From Bacillota bacterium (GTDB lineage: Bacteria; Bacillota; Desulfotomaculia; Desulfotomaculales; Desulforudaceae), in the NCBI GenBank assembly GCA_040757205.1, contig JBFLXL010000004.1:156746-220745 (forward strand): a stretch of 64,000 nucleotides of DNA, read 5' to 3'. Below the pieces are notes generated by a model, which saw only the letters and a list, made by a program, of their open reading frames with translations, had not been told where the DNA came from and did not search any database. The first letter of the stretch is position 1. Every line of letters starts with the position of its first letter. Shown here piece after piece: positions 9,024 through 20,433 of this stretch. A program made the position numbers and the translations under genes.

Positions 9024-9809
9024 TCACCTGCTTCGCGCCCCGGCCTTTTGCCTGTCGGTTTCTTGCTTTGTCCCGCCCCCGCGGTATTTCTTGCGGACTT
9101 CTTTCAGTCTGCCGCAGTTGAGTTTCCCTTCCGGGCAGGGCCCGCGCAGGCATGCCGGCCCGGCCTTGGCGAAGATGGTCGGGGCGGTGGGCTTCACCAA
9201 GTCCAGCATGTGGTCGGCCAGTTCCCGGATCTCCCACTGGGCCCGCTCGCAGCAGCGCAGGGTGAAGAAGTGCAGAAGCTGCCGGGCGTTCATGGTGAAC
9301 ACGAACTTTGTTTCGGCGGCGTTCGGCAGGACGAAGCGGGCGTCCTCAAAGGCGTCCCGTTCCCCTCCGAGTGCTTGCGCCCAGTGATCGTACCACTCCT
9401 GGATCGTGCGCATCTGGCGCGCGAATTCCCTCCGGGCCTCGTCCCCCAAGGCGGCGATCTGCGGCGGAATTACGTAATCGAATACCCCGTCGGGGTTTTT
9501 CGCCGCCGTTTCGCCTACGTAACGCTGTGACTGCACGCTGAATGAGGCCAGGCGGTGCCGGGTGATTTGGGCGAGAAGACTGCGGGAAACACCCTCCACC
9601 GCAAAGGTGTACGAGGCATGTTCGATGACGGTGACATGCCCCATCCCCACCAGCTTTTGGATCAGCTCCCCCGAATCGCGCCCCGCTTCGGCGGCCACCA
9701 GGTCCTCATTATCCAAGCCGGAGTAGCACCGGCGCCCGGCCAGGGCGGCCAACGCTTCGGGGCCTTCAGTGTGCGCCAGCAGCGTAACATACAGTTTGCT
9801 TTCTCCCAC
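9024..9809 (-). CDS. thyX: Flavin-dependent thymidylate synthase
   Basis: ThyX makes dTMP from dUMP using methylene-tetrahydrofolate, with FAD as hydride carrier. The ThyX signature RHRLASFSVQSQRY is present, as are ARFVLPNAAETKFVFTMNAR and the helix with FFTLRCCERAQWEIR. At 261 residues it is slightly longer than usual because of a charged tail (KYRGGGTKQETDRQKAG). It lies between rlmB and cysS, as in several clostridial genomes. I see no thyA in the window. Confidence 0.95.
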   Translation of the reverse strand: MGESKLYVTLLAHTEGPEALAALAGRRCYSGLDNEDLVAAEAGRDSGELIQKLVGMGHVTVIEHASYTFAVEGVSRSLLAQITRHRLASFSVQSQRYVGETAAKNPDGVFDYVIPPQIAALGDEARREFARQMRTIQEWYDHWAQALGGERDAFEDARFVLPNAAETKFVFTMNARQLLHFFTLRCCERAQWEIRELADHMLDLVKPTAPTIFAKAGPACLRGPCPEGKLNCGRLKEVRKKYRGGGTKQETDRQKAGARSR

Positions 9810-9886
9810 TTACAAGCCACCCTTTACCGGTCGTCGGTGGACCCACTAACGCGGGTACCCCGCAGTCAGGTGCCGGTTGGCTATCG

Positions 9887-11404
9887 TCAGTCCGGTCCCC
9901 CACGGACGACCGGCCACCGGCCACCGACCACCGACCACCGACCACTAAATTTCCAGCGGACACCCTGCGGGGTGTCCTCCAGCGCCACGCCCAACTCCCG
10001 CAGCCCGTCCCTGATCCGGTCGGCCGTGGCGAAGTCCTTGTTGCGGCGGGCGTCCCGGCGAAGCGCGATCAAAAGCTCGAGCAGCCCCTGGGACAGGTCG
10101 CCGCCCACCGTACCGGCCTCCAGGACGATGCGGCCGTTATTCTCCGGGAAAATGCCCAACACGCGGTTGAACGCGTCGAACAGGTCCCGGGCCTTTTGCA
10201 GGGTCTCCCGGTCGGGCCGTTCGTTCTGGTGCAGGTAGGTGTTCACCTCGCTCGTCAGGTCAAACAGCACGGCCTGGGCGAGCGCCGTGTTGAAGTCGTC
10301 GTCCATCGCCGCCTCGAACCGCCCCTGGAGTTCCTCCAGCACCGTTTCCAGCCGGTTCTCTCCCCCTCCGTCTCCGTCCGGGGCCGGGGCCGGCCGGTCC
10401 AAAGACTCGCGCAACAGGCCGAGACACGTCTTCAGCCGGCTGACGGCGCGGACGCCGGCCTCCATGGCTTCGGGGTCGTAGTCGAGCGGATTGCGGTAGT
10501 GGTTGGACAGGAGAAAGAGCCGCAGCGCCTCGGGCGGGTAGAGCCGGGTCAGTTCACGCACCAGAAAGACGTTCCCGAGGGACTTGGACATTTTCTCCTC
10601 CCGGATGGTAATGAAGCCGTTATGGATCCAGTACCGCGCGAAAGGCACGCCGGTGGCGCCCTCCGACTGGGCGATTTCGTTTTCGTGGTGCGGGAAAATC
10701 AGGTCCGCCCCGCCACCGTGAATGTCAAACCCGGTCCCCAGGTATTTCGCGGCCATGGCGGAGCACTCGATGTGCCAACCCGGCCGCCCGCGGCCCCAGG
10801 GGCTTTCCCACCAGGGTTCCCCCGGTTTGGCCGCCTTCCACAAAGCGAAATCGAGGGGGTCTTTCTTCTGCTCGCCGACCTCGACCCGGGCCCCGGCCTG
10901 TAAGTCATCGAGAGAGCGCTTGGAGAGCCGGCCGTAACCGTCGAACCTGCGCACCGCAAAGTAGACGTCTCCGCCGGCCTCATAAGCCAGCCCGCGACCG
11001 ATGATCGCCTCGATCAGGGCGATGATCTCGGGGATGTGGTCCGATACCTTCGGGTGCACGTCCGCACGCCGCACATTGAGGGCGTCGGCATCGACAAAAT
11101 ACTCGTCCACGTATTTGGCGGCCAGGATATGGGGGTCCATCCCCTCTTCCCGGGCCCGGTTGATGATTTTGTCGTCCACGTCGGTGAAGTTCTGGACGTA
11201 AAGCACCCGGTAGCCCTTATGCAGGAAGTAGCGGCGGATGGTGTCAAACACCACCAGCGCCCGGGCGTTCCCCAGGTGAATGAAGTTATAGGTGGTGGGT
11301 CCGCAAACGTACATGCCCACCCGCCCCGGATCACGGGGACAAAACCGCTCCTTGCGGCCGGTCAGGGTGTTGAAGATCTCCAAGAGTCGTTTCTCCTTCC
11401 GCAT
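9887..11404 (-). CDS. cysS: Cysteinyl-tRNA synthetase
   Basis: The 505-residue class I synthetase charges tRNA-Cys. It has the HIGH-type motif HLGNA, zinc ligands including the cysteine of YVCGPT and those around [14 protein letters not shown], and [11 protein letters not shown] 11404 gives 505 residues; a TTG at 11381-11383 behind AAGGAG would give 498 and avoids part of the 74-base overlap with cysE. The last residues ([17 protein letters not shown]) are encoded by a 7-bp tandem repeat and are not part of the family fold. Confidence 0.95.
   Translation of the reverse strand: MRKEKRLLEIFNTLTGRKERFCPRDPGRVGMYVCGPTTYNFIHLGNARALVVFDTIRRYFLHKGYRVLYVQNFTDVDDKIINRAREEGMDPHILAAKYVDEYFVDADALNVRRADVHPKVSDHIPEIIALIEAIIGRGLAYEAGGDVYFAVRRFDGYGRLSKRSLDDLQAGARVEVGEQKKDPLDFALWKAAKPGEPWWESPWGRGRPGWHIECSAMAAKYLGTGFDIHGGGADLIFPHHENEIAQSEGATGVPFARYWIHNGFITIREEKMSKSLGNVFLVRELTRLYPPEALRLFLLSNHYRNPLDYDPEAMEAGVRAVSRLKTCLGLLRESLDRPAPAPDGDGGGENRLETVLEELQGRFEAAMDDDFNTALAQAVLFDLTSEVNTYLHQNERPDRETLQKARDLFDAFNRVLGIFPENNGRIVLEAGTVGGDLSQGLLELLIALRRDARRNKDFATADRIRDGLRELGVALEDTPQGVRWKFSGRWSVVGGRWPVVRGGPD
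9912..9946. repeat. 7-bp tandem repeat in the 3' end of cysS
   Basis: Five adjacent 7-mers read GGCCACC twice, GACCACC twice and GACCACT. Because 7 is not a multiple of 3, gain or loss of a unit would change the reading frame and the C-terminal tail of CysS. Confidence 0.75.
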
Positions 11405-12047
11405 GTGGTTCGCCTTCCAGCCGGCGGACTTTGGCCTCCAGATCCATGATCCGCTCCTGCATGGCGGTCAGGGCTTCCGCCACGGGGTCGGGCAGCTGGT
11501 CGTGCCGCAGGTCGATGTCGTCGACCCGTTGTCCGTCACGCCGCACGATCTTTCCGGGAACCCCCACCACGGTGCAGTTCGCGGGCACCGGCTTTAAGAC
11601 CACCGATCCGGCCCCGATCCTGGAGTTGGCCCCGATTTCAAACGATCCCAAGACCTTGGCGCCGGCACTGATCACCACGTTGTCCCCGATGGTGGGATGC
11701 CGCTTGCCCTTTTCCTTGCCTGTACCGCCCAGGGTAACCCCCTGGTACAGGGTCACGTTCCGGCCGATCTCGGTGGTCTCGCCGATAACCACTCCGGACC
11801 CGTGGTCGATGAAGAGCCCTTCTCCGATCCGGGCTCCCGGGTGAATTTCGATGCCCGTCAGGAACCGGGAAAGGTGGGAGAGCAACCGGGCCGCAGTGAA
11901 GCAGCGCCGCCGGTAAAGAGCGTGAGCGATACGGTGCATGCAGACGGCATGCAGCCCGGGATAGCAGGTAAGCACCTCGACCAGGTTCTTCGCGGCGGGG
12001 TCGCGTTCGAAGACCGCCCGCACGTCCTGACGCAGCGTCCGGAACAC
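11331..12047 (-). CDS. cysE: Serine O-acetyltransferase
   Basis: CysE makes O-acetylserine for cysteine synthesis. The left-handed beta-helix repeats are clear ([48 protein letters not shown]), after the N-terminal helical domain with [21 protein letters not shown] 12045-12047 behind GGGAGGGG is the family-like start (238 residues); the open frame runs 42 codons further without homology. It overlaps cysS, pairing cysteine synthesis with its charging enzyme, a common Firmicute arrangement. No T-box is visible upstream. Confidence 0.92.
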   Translation of the reverse strand: MFRTLRQDVRAVFERDPAAKNLVEVLTCYPGLHAVCMHRIAHALYRRRCFTAARLLSHLSRFLTGIEIHPGARIGEGLFIDHGSGVVIGETTEIGRNVTLYQGVTLGGTGKEKGKRHPTIGDNVVISAGAKVLGSFEIGANSRIGAGSVVLKPVPANCTVVGVPGKIVRRDGQRVDDIDLRHDQLPDPVAEALTAMQERIMDLEAKVRRLEGEPHAEGETTLGDLQHPDRPQGAVLSP

Positions 12048-12144
12048 CTGTACCCCTCCCCCGAGAATGGAATCTTGGATTAGATTCTCATCCTCGACCG
12101 CGAATCGCCGTAAGCGACTCCCCGGGCCGACGGACACGAGCCCA

Positions 12145-13329
12145 TTATAACACCGGGCCGCCGGGCAAAACAACTCGCCGCAGGGCGGTTACGGCGTACG
12201 CGGCGATGCCCGCGCCGGAACCGGTGAAGCCGAGCCCCTCCGTGGTGGTGGCCTTGACATTTACCACTTCCGGGGAAACGCTCAACACGCGCGCCATATT
12301 GTCCTGCATTTGGGGAATAAACGGTGAGAGGCGGGGCGCTTGGGCAACCAAGACGGCGTCCAGGTTCGCCGCCTCCAGGCCGCGTTCCCGGAGGAACACC
12401 GCCACCCGAACCAGGAGATCCAAGCTGGAGATGCCGCGGTAGGCCGGGTCGTCATCGGGAAACCAACGGCCGATATCCCCGGCGCCGGCCGCCCCCAGCA
12501 GCGCATCCATCACCGCGTGCACCAGCACGTCGGCGTCCGAATGCCCCAAGAGGCCCCGGTCGTGGGGCACCTCCACCCCGCCCAGGATCAGCTTTCGGCC
12601 GTCAACCAACCGATGGACGTCGTACCCAAACCCGACCAGCACGGGCCCGCCTCCCAACAACGCCTCGGCAAAGGCCAAATCCTCGGGAGTCGTGATTTTG
12701 ATGTTGGCGTAAGCGCCCGGGACCATCCGGGCGCGGTAGCCGACAGCCTCCGCCAGGGACGTGTCGTCGGTGCCCACGAAACCCTGCTCCCGAGCCCGGC
12801 GGTGCGCTTCGACCAGCACGTCGCGCCGGAAAGCCTGGGGCGTCTGCACCAGCCACAGGTGTTCCCGCGGCAGAGTCAAAACCGGCCCGCCCGGCGGCGC
12901 GCTCACCTTCACGGTGTCTTTGGGCGGCACCGCCAGAGTGGCCGCTCCGTGTTCGCGGGCCGCTTCGGCCACCGCGGCGACTTGCCCGGCCGTTATGAAA
13001 GGCCGCACCCCGTCGTGCACCAACACCAACGTACACGGCCCCACGACCTGCAACCCCGCCCGGACCGAATCCTGGCGCGCCTCCCCGCCCGCAACCACCG
13101 CCGTCACCTTGGTGAAACCAAACCGGTTCACGATCTCCCGGCGGCACCATTCCTCCTCACCGGGAGCGACCACCAGGACCACACCGTCAACCGTGGGCGC
13201 GTGTTCAAAGACCTCCAGGGTGCGGCTCAAGACCGGACGGCCGGCAAGCAGCCGGTATTGCTTCTTGGGACCGTCCCCCATCCGATTGCTCCGGCCGGCC
13301 GCCACTACAATAGCCAGCGTTTCAGCCAA
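12145..13329 (-). CDS. ispDF: Bifunctional IspD/IspF isoprenoid enzyme
   Basis: Residues 1-230 form IspD, 2-C-methylerythritol 4-phosphate cytidylyltransferase, with [13 protein letters not shown] and LVHDGVRPF. Residues 235-394 form IspF, the cyclodiphosphate synthase, with [40 protein letters not shown] and [11 protein letters not shown]. The fusion covers steps 2 and 4 of the MEP pathway. Many Firmicutes keep ispD and ispF as adjacent separate genes; here they are one frame with no stop between. It overlaps yacL by eight bases. Confidence 0.94.
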   Translation of the reverse strand: MAETLAIVVAAGRSNRMGDGPKKQYRLLAGRPVLSRTLEVFEHAPTVDGVVLVVAPGEEEWCRREIVNRFGFTKVTAVVAGGEARQDSVRAGLQVVGPCTLVLVHDGVRPFITAGQVAAVAEAAREHGAATLAVPPKDTVKVSAPPGGPVLTLPREHLWLVQTPQAFRRDVLVEAHRRAREQGFVGTDDTSLAEAVGYRARMVPGAYANIKITTPEDLAFAEALLGGGPVLVGFGYDVHRLVDGRKLILGGVEVPHDRGLLGHSDADVLVHAVMDALLGAAGAGDIGRWFPDDDPAYRGISSLDLLVRVAVFLRERGLEAANLDAVLVAQAPRLSPFIPQMQDNMARVLSVSPEVVNVKATTTEGLGFTGSGAGIAAYAVTALRRVVLPGGPVL

Positions 13330-14437
13330 CCGCGTTCACCTCGTCCAGTTCCTGCGCGGTCGTCCCGTCATGCTTCACCACCGCTTTGGGCCGGGCGAAA
13401 ATCATGCGTCCGGCGGTGGTCTGCAAAACACTGGTGACCAGAACCCGAATACTGTGACCGATAAACTTCTTGCCGCCGTCAACCACAATCATTGTGCCGT
13501 CGTCCAGGTACCCGACGCCTTGACCGGACTCCTTGCCGTCCTTGATGATCTGGATGACCATCTCCTCGCCGGGCAGCACGACCGGCTTCAAGGCGTTGGC
13601 CAACTCATTGATGTTCAAGACCCGGATGCCGTGGATTTCGGCTACCTTGTTCAAGTTGAAGTCGGTGGTGATAATCTTGGCCCCCAACTTCTTGGAGAGT
13701 TTCACTAGTTTGGCGTCCACATCGTTGGCCTCCTCCAGCCCCTTGACACTCTCGTAAATCTGCACCCGCACGTCGGACTGGCGGCGGATGTGATTGACGA
13801 TATCCAGTCCCCGGCGGCCCCGGTTCCGCTTCAGGATGTCGCTGGAGTCGGCCACATGCTGCAACTCATCCAGGACAAACCACGGAATGATCAGGGTGCC
13901 GTCAAGAAAGCCGCTCTTGCACAAATCGGCGACCCGGCCGTCGATGATGGCCGAAGTGTCCAGCAGTTTCGCTTCCCCGCGCGCGCTCTTTTCGCCGCGC
14001 CCGAACCGGGGCAGGTTCCCGAACAAACCCACGATCTCGTCCCGCTTCTTAACCGCCACATTTATCCCGAGGTAGGCCAGGTAAATGGCCACCACAATAC
14101 TCAAAACTTGGCCGAACCAGCCAAAAACATAAAGCAGTGATCTGATGAGATTGGCGATAAGAAGACCAATAATAAGGCCGAAAGAAGCAAAAAGAAGGTC
14201 CTGAGTGGGCATCTTCTGCAGGTACTCAACGGCACGCGCCAATAACAGATTGCCGAGGTCCATGAGGCGGCGGGCGGCGATGATCCCCACCAGCAAGCCC
14301 AAGGCCACCGCCAGGGCCGCGACCCCGTAGCTCAAGGGTTGGGCAAAAAGCCCACCCTGGGCCAGATAATAGCCGATTACCCCGCCGATGCCGCCAAAGG
14401 TCAGCACCAGTCCGACAAAGGCCATTTTCGGCAACAT
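13322..14437 (-). CDS. PIN/TRAM membrane protein (YacL family)
   Basis: The 371-residue protein starts with four hydrophobic spans (about residues 5-130). A cytoplasmic PIN domain follows (LLDTSAIIDGRV through ITTDFNLNKVAEIHG), and then a TRAM domain (about 300-355). The PIN aspartates in LDTS and TTDF are intact, so ribonuclease activity is possible but unproven for this family. It sits between carD and ispDF as in Bacillus. Two TATAAT-like -10 elements lie upstream at about 14490-14505. Confidence 0.9.
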   Translation of the reverse strand: MLPKMAFVGLVLTFGGIGGVIGYYLAQGGLFAQPLSYGVAALAVALGLLVGIIAARRLMDLGNLLLARAVEYLQKMPTQDLLFASFGLIIGLLIANLIRSLLYVFGWFGQVLSIVVAIYLAYLGINVAVKKRDEIVGLFGNLPRFGRGEKSARGEAKLLDTSAIIDGRVADLCKSGFLDGTLIIPWFVLDELQHVADSSDILKRNRGRRGLDIVNHIRRQSDVRVQIYESVKGLEEANDVDAKLVKLSKKLGAKIITTDFNLNKVAEIHGIRVLNINELANALKPVVLPGEEMVIQIIKDGKESGQGVGYLDDGTMIVVDGGKKFIGHSIRVLVTSVLQTTAGRMIFARPKAVVKHDGTTAQELDEVNAVG

Positions 14438-14531
14438 ATGCGTACTTACACCTCCTTTCTTTACCCAGTATTCTTGACTGTCAGCCTCTATTATACATTA
14501 TTATACAGTTCCGCACACCACCCTACGAAAC

Positions 14532-14558
14532 AAAAAGGCTGGCGCGTTTCCGCCAGCG
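14532..14558 (-). terminator. Terminator after carD
   Basis: On the minus strand GCTGGCG, a six-base loop and CGCCAGC are followed by CTTTTTG, immediately after the carD stop. Confidence 0.75.
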
Positions 14559-14561
14559 CTT

Positions 14562-15041
14562 TCAGGCAAACATCTCTTCCAACATCGATCGCGCTTTGTC
14601 TTCCTCTACTTCGGTGGCCAACACCAACTCGCTGATCAGAATCTGCCGCGCACTTTCCAACATTCTCTTCTCTCCGGAGGAAAGCCCTTTCTCGCGTTCC
14701 CTTCGGGCCAGATTCCGCACCACTTCGGCCACCTCGTAAATGTTTCCGCTTTTGATCTTCTCGAGGTTCGCCCGGTACCTCCGGTTCCAGTTGCCGGGCA
14801 TCTGTGTGCTTACATCCTTGAGGATTCCGAAGACCTTTTGGACTTCCTCGTGCCCGATCACCTGCCGCAGTCCGATGTTCGGGCCGTTCGCCGTGGGTAC
14901 CATCACCTTCATATTGCCGACCGGTAAGCGGAGTACGTAGTACTGTTGCCGCTCGCCCAGGATCTCTTTCTCTTCAATCGCCTCGATTACTCCGGCTCCG
15001 TGCATGGGATAAACGACCTTGTCCCCGATTTTAAACAACAT
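14562..15041 (-). CDS. carD: CarD-family transcriptional regulator
   Basis: The 159-residue protein has the N-terminal RNA-polymerase-interacting Tudor-like domain (FKIGDKVVYPMHGAGVIEAIEE) and the C-terminal helical DNA-binding part (NLARREREKGLSSGEKRMLESA). CarD proteins stabilise open promoter complexes, especially at rRNA promoters. It has its own strong promoter and terminator, so it is a single-gene unit inside the block. Confidence 0.92.
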   Translation of the reverse strand: MLFKIGDKVVYPMHGAGVIEAIEEKEILGERQQYYVLRLPVGNMKVMVPTANGPNIGLRQVIGHEEVQKVFGILKDVSTQMPGNWNRRYRANLEKIKSGNIYEVAEVVRNLARREREKGLSSGEKRMLESARQILISELVLATEVEEDKARSMLEEMFA

Positions 15042-15074
15042 CCCACCTCCTAAGTACCCCTCTACCTGCTAAGT

Positions 15075-15104
15075 AGTATAACATAAACAAGATATTCCTG
15101 TCAA
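15075..15104 (-). promoter_or_regulatory. Strong promoter of carD
   Basis: A consensus TTGACA is followed after 18 bases by TATACT on the minus strand, about 35 bases before the carD ribosome-binding site AGGAGGTGGG. Confidence 0.75.
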
Positions 15105-15257
15105 AATCGGGGCTCCGGGCGGATCAGCACTCCCGCGCTCTTCCTTTTTAACGCTCACACTATTTCCTGGCAACCAGCTTTTGGACCGCCGCTTGTCCGT
15201 ATCCGAACCAGCCCGGATGGGTATCTCTGACCTCCGGCCTCCGGCTTCCGACCTCTA

Positions 15258-16361
15258 TTATCTGTATCTTTCCTGCAACAACTGGTTCCAATAGCGGCTC
15301 AGCCCCTCCTTGATCGAGCGCGCCCTGGTTTCACCGATCCCTTCCACCTCGTCGAGCTCGTTCAGGGAGGCGTTGAGCACCTTGTTCAGGTTGGTGAACA
15401 CACCTACCAGGTTCTCCACCACCGGATGGGGCAGTCGCTGAATCTTGCCCAGCACCCGGTACCCGCGCGGCGAAACGTTCTGTTCCAGAATGCCGCTGCC
15501 GCCGGAATAGCCGAGCACCCGGGCGATGAGCGGCAAGTCGAGCAAATCCTCGCTGGGCCAGGACTCGATGATGCCCAGGACTTGCCTGGGAGACTTTTCC
15601 TCCGGGGTCACCGTGTAGTCACGGATCACCATCAGGCCCTCGTTCTCCACGTTACTGATCAACTCGTCCAACTGCATGGTGATCAGGCGCCCCTCGGTGC
15701 CAAGCTCGCAGATGAATTTATGGATCTCCCGGACCACTTTCAACGTCATTACCGCGCGCTGGATCACCTTGGCGACCTCGAACAAGGTGACTGTGTCTTC
15801 AAACTCGGCGATGCTCAAGTTGACCAGCACCCGGTCCGCCACGGCCCGGTATTTCTCCAGGGTCTGCAGAGCCTGGTTGGCCTTGGTGAAGATGACCTCC
15901 AGGTCGCGCAAGACGTACTTCATCGGTCCCTTGTAAATGGTGATCACGCGGCGCCGCTCCGAGATGGAAATCACCAGGGCGTCGGTCTGCCGGGCCACAC
16001 GCTCGGCGGTGCGGTGCCGGATTCCGGTCTCATTGGACGGAATGCCCAGGTCGGGAACCAGTTGGGTGTTTGCGGCAATGATCCGGCGGGCGTCCTTGTC
16101 CAGAATGATGGCGCCGTCCATCTTGGCCAATTCGTAGAGTTTGGCCGGCGAGAAATCGGCGTTGACGTGAAACCCGCCCTCGGCGATTTCAAGTATCTCC
16201 GGCCGGTCGGCCACCACGATCAGCGCGCCGCTCTCCGAACGAAGGATGTGTTCCAGACCCTCGCGCAGGGGGGTTCCGGGCGCCACCGTGCGCAGCACCC
16301 TCAGCAGCGCTTCTTCGCCCCGCTCATCAACCAAACAAACTTCCCCCCTTTTCCTTGTCAC
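15258..16361 (-). CDS. disA: DNA integrity scanning diadenylate cyclase DisA
   Basis: DisA makes cyclic di-AMP from two ATP while scanning DNA. The DAC domain has DGAIILD and GIRHRTAERVA, both catalytic motifs; the central helical spine and C-terminal helix-hairpin-helix (LDEVEGIGETRARSIKEGL) follow. The frame opens at GTG 16361, which overlaps the radA stop as GTGA. A TTG at 16332-16334 behind GGGGGG would give 358 residues, closer to the Bacillus length of about 360. It is cotranscribed with radA. Confidence 0.95.
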   Translation of the reverse strand: MTRKRGEVCLVDERGEEALLRVLRTVAPGTPLREGLEHILRSESGALIVVADRPEILEIAEGGFHVNADFSPAKLYELAKMDGAIILDKDARRIIAANTQLVPDLGIPSNETGIRHRTAERVARQTDALVISISERRRVITIYKGPMKYVLRDLEVIFTKANQALQTLEKYRAVADRVLVNLSIAEFEDTVTLFEVAKVIQRAVMTLKVVREIHKFICELGTEGRLITMQLDELISNVENEGLMVIRDYTVTPEEKSPRQVLGIIESWPSEDLLDLPLIARVLGYSGGSGILEQNVSPRGYRVLGKIQRLPHPVVENLVGVFTNLNKVLNASLNELDEVEGIGETRARSIKEGLSRYWNQLLQERYR

Positions 16362-17692
16362 TTGGTCAGGACGAGATCCAGAACCTCGGCCACGCTGCCC
16401 GCTGCGAACAGACTTAAGCCCTCGCCGCCGGGCTCGTTTGAACCTCCCGCCGGCAAAACAGCGCGGTCAAAGCCGAGCTTGGCGGCCTCCCGCAGGCGTT
16501 TGCCAAGTTGGGGCACCGGGCGCAGTTCACCGGTCAGGCCGACCTCACCGACCACCACCGTGCCGGCCGGCACCGGCCGGTCCCGGAAACTCGAAGCCAG
16601 GGCCAGGGCGATGCCCAGATCGGCGGCGGGTTCCGAGATCCTCACCCCGCCCACGGCGTTCACGTATATGTCCTGGCCGCTCAAGAGCATGCCGACCCGC
16701 TTTTCAAGGACGGCGGCCATAAGGATGACGCGGTTTGTGTCCACCCCCGCGGTCAAACGGCGGGGGTTGCCGTACCCCGTGGTGCTGACCAGGGCTTGTA
16801 TCTCGACGAGCAGAGGGCGTGTTCCCTCGACGCAGGACACGACCACCGAGCCCGAAACCGGAGCGCTCCCGGAGCTCAAAAACAGCCGCGACGGATTCTC
16901 AACCTCGCAGAGCCCGGCGGAGTCCATCTCAAAAACGCCGATCTCGTTGGTGGAGCCGAACCGGTTTTTTACCCCGCGCAGGACGCGGTAGGCATAATGC
17001 CGGTCGCCCTCCAGGTACAACACCGTGTCCACCATGTGCTCCATGGTCCGGGGGCCGGCCAGCACTCCTTCCTTGGTCACGTGTCCGACCAAGAGCACCG
17101 GAATGCCGGTGCTCTTCGCCAGCCGCGTCAGGCGCACGGTGCACTCTCTGACCTGCCCCAGGCTGCCGGGAACCGCCGCCAGCCCGTCCAGGGACACCGT
17201 CTGGATGGAATCAACGACCGCGATCACGGGCTTGAGTTCAAGAATATGCTTTTCTACCCGCTCGATATCCGTTTCCGGCGCCAGGTAAAGGGCGGGATGC
17301 ACCGCCCGCAGGCGTTCGGCGCGCAACCGGACCTGCAGGGCGGACTCCTCACCCGAAACGTAGAGCACCCGTCCCACGGCGCCGGCCACGCGCACGGCCG
17401 CCTGCAAAAGCAGCGTGGACTTGCCGATTCCCGGGTCTCCGCCTAAAAGGACCACGGACCCCGGAACGAAGCCGCCCCCGAGAACCCGGTCCACCTCGGC
17501 GATGCCGCTGGTGAGGCGAGTCTCCTCGGCGCCGGCCACTTCGGTCAACGGCCGCGGAGGCTCACCTGCCGGAGTCTTCCGGCGGGCCGCCCTGGCCCCG
17601 GTTTCCTCTTCAACAAAGGTGTGCCATTCCCCGCAACCCGGGCAACGGCCAAGCCAACGGACCGATCTGTACCCGCACTCCCGGCAGCGCAT
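16358..17692 (-). CDS. radA: DNA repair protein RadA
   Basis: The 444-residue RadA (Sms) processes recombination intermediates. It has an N-terminal zinc finger (CRECG and CPGCG), a RecA-like core with Walker A GGDPGIGKST, the RadA-specific KNRFGS motif, and a C-terminal Lon-protease-like domain (VGGVRISEPAADLGIALALASS). It is the first gene of a radA-disA transcript from the promoter at 17780-17808. Confidence 0.96.
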   Translation of the reverse strand: MRCRECGYRSVRWLGRCPGCGEWHTFVEEETGARAARRKTPAGEPPRPLTEVAGAEETRLTSGIAEVDRVLGGGFVPGSVVLLGGDPGIGKSTLLLQAAVRVAGAVGRVLYVSGEESALQVRLRAERLRAVHPALYLAPETDIERVEKHILELKPVIAVVDSIQTVSLDGLAAVPGSLGQVRECTVRLTRLAKSTGIPVLLVGHVTKEGVLAGPRTMEHMVDTVLYLEGDRHYAYRVLRGVKNRFGSTNEIGVFEMDSAGLCEVENPSRLFLSSGSAPVSGSVVVSCVEGTRPLLVEIQALVSTTGYGNPRRLTAGVDTNRVILMAAVLEKRVGMLLSGQDIYVNAVGGVRISEPAADLGIALALASSFRDRPVPAGTVVVGEVGLTGELRPVPQLGKRLREAAKLGFDRAVLPAGGSNEPGGEGLSLFAAGSVAEVLDLVLTK

Positions 17693-17779
17693 CAGTCAGC
17701 CTCACTGTCAAAAACCCGGAACCGGAAGGCCATTTCGTCGATGTTCCGAGCTTTTTCCCCGCATTTGTATTTGGACGCT

Positions 17780-17808
17780 ACTATACCATTTTTTGGACTG
17801 GACCACAA
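17780..17808 (-). promoter_or_regulatory. Promoter of the radA-disA operon
   Basis: TTGTGG and TATAGT are separated by 17 bases on the minus strand, roughly 80 bases upstream of the radA start and downstream of clpC. Confidence 0.6.
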
Positions 17809-17862
17809 GTCGAAAACGGTCGTACTATGTCTAACCAGGGAGATTTCACGAATAATCTCTCG

Positions 17863-20301
<2,439 letters not shown>

Positions 20302-20335
20302 TACTCTTTCAACACCTCCGTGGCGCGGGGGAGAT

Positions 20336-20359
20336 AAAAAGGGGGCAGGCCCCTTTTTT
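20336..20359 (-). terminator. Terminator-like hairpin between mcsB and clpC
   Basis: AAAAAGGGG and CCCCTTTTT flank the loop GCAGG. It lies between the mcsB end and the clpC ribosome-binding site and could act as an attenuator or partial terminator inside the operon. Confidence 0.55.
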
Positions 20360-20393
20360 GTACCCGCGATTTTAAAAAACTGCTCTTCCGGCC

Positions 20394-20433
20394 GGGGGAC
20401 TGTCCCCTTTGGGCCTCAGGGGGACTGTCCCCC
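20394..20433. repeat. Two GGGGACTGTCCCC palindromes
   Basis: Copies at 20394-20407 and 20419-20433 are separated by 11 bases. The second supplies the last codons and stop of mcsB. The same palindrome recurs at 30205, 30267 and, as the GGGGGACAGTCCCCC form, at 43030. Confidence 0.8.

Noticed and set aside
12340..13708. Two long plus-strand frames opposite ispDF and yacL
   Set aside because: Both are antisense to clearly identified enzymes and have arginine/proline/glutamine-biased text without motifs.
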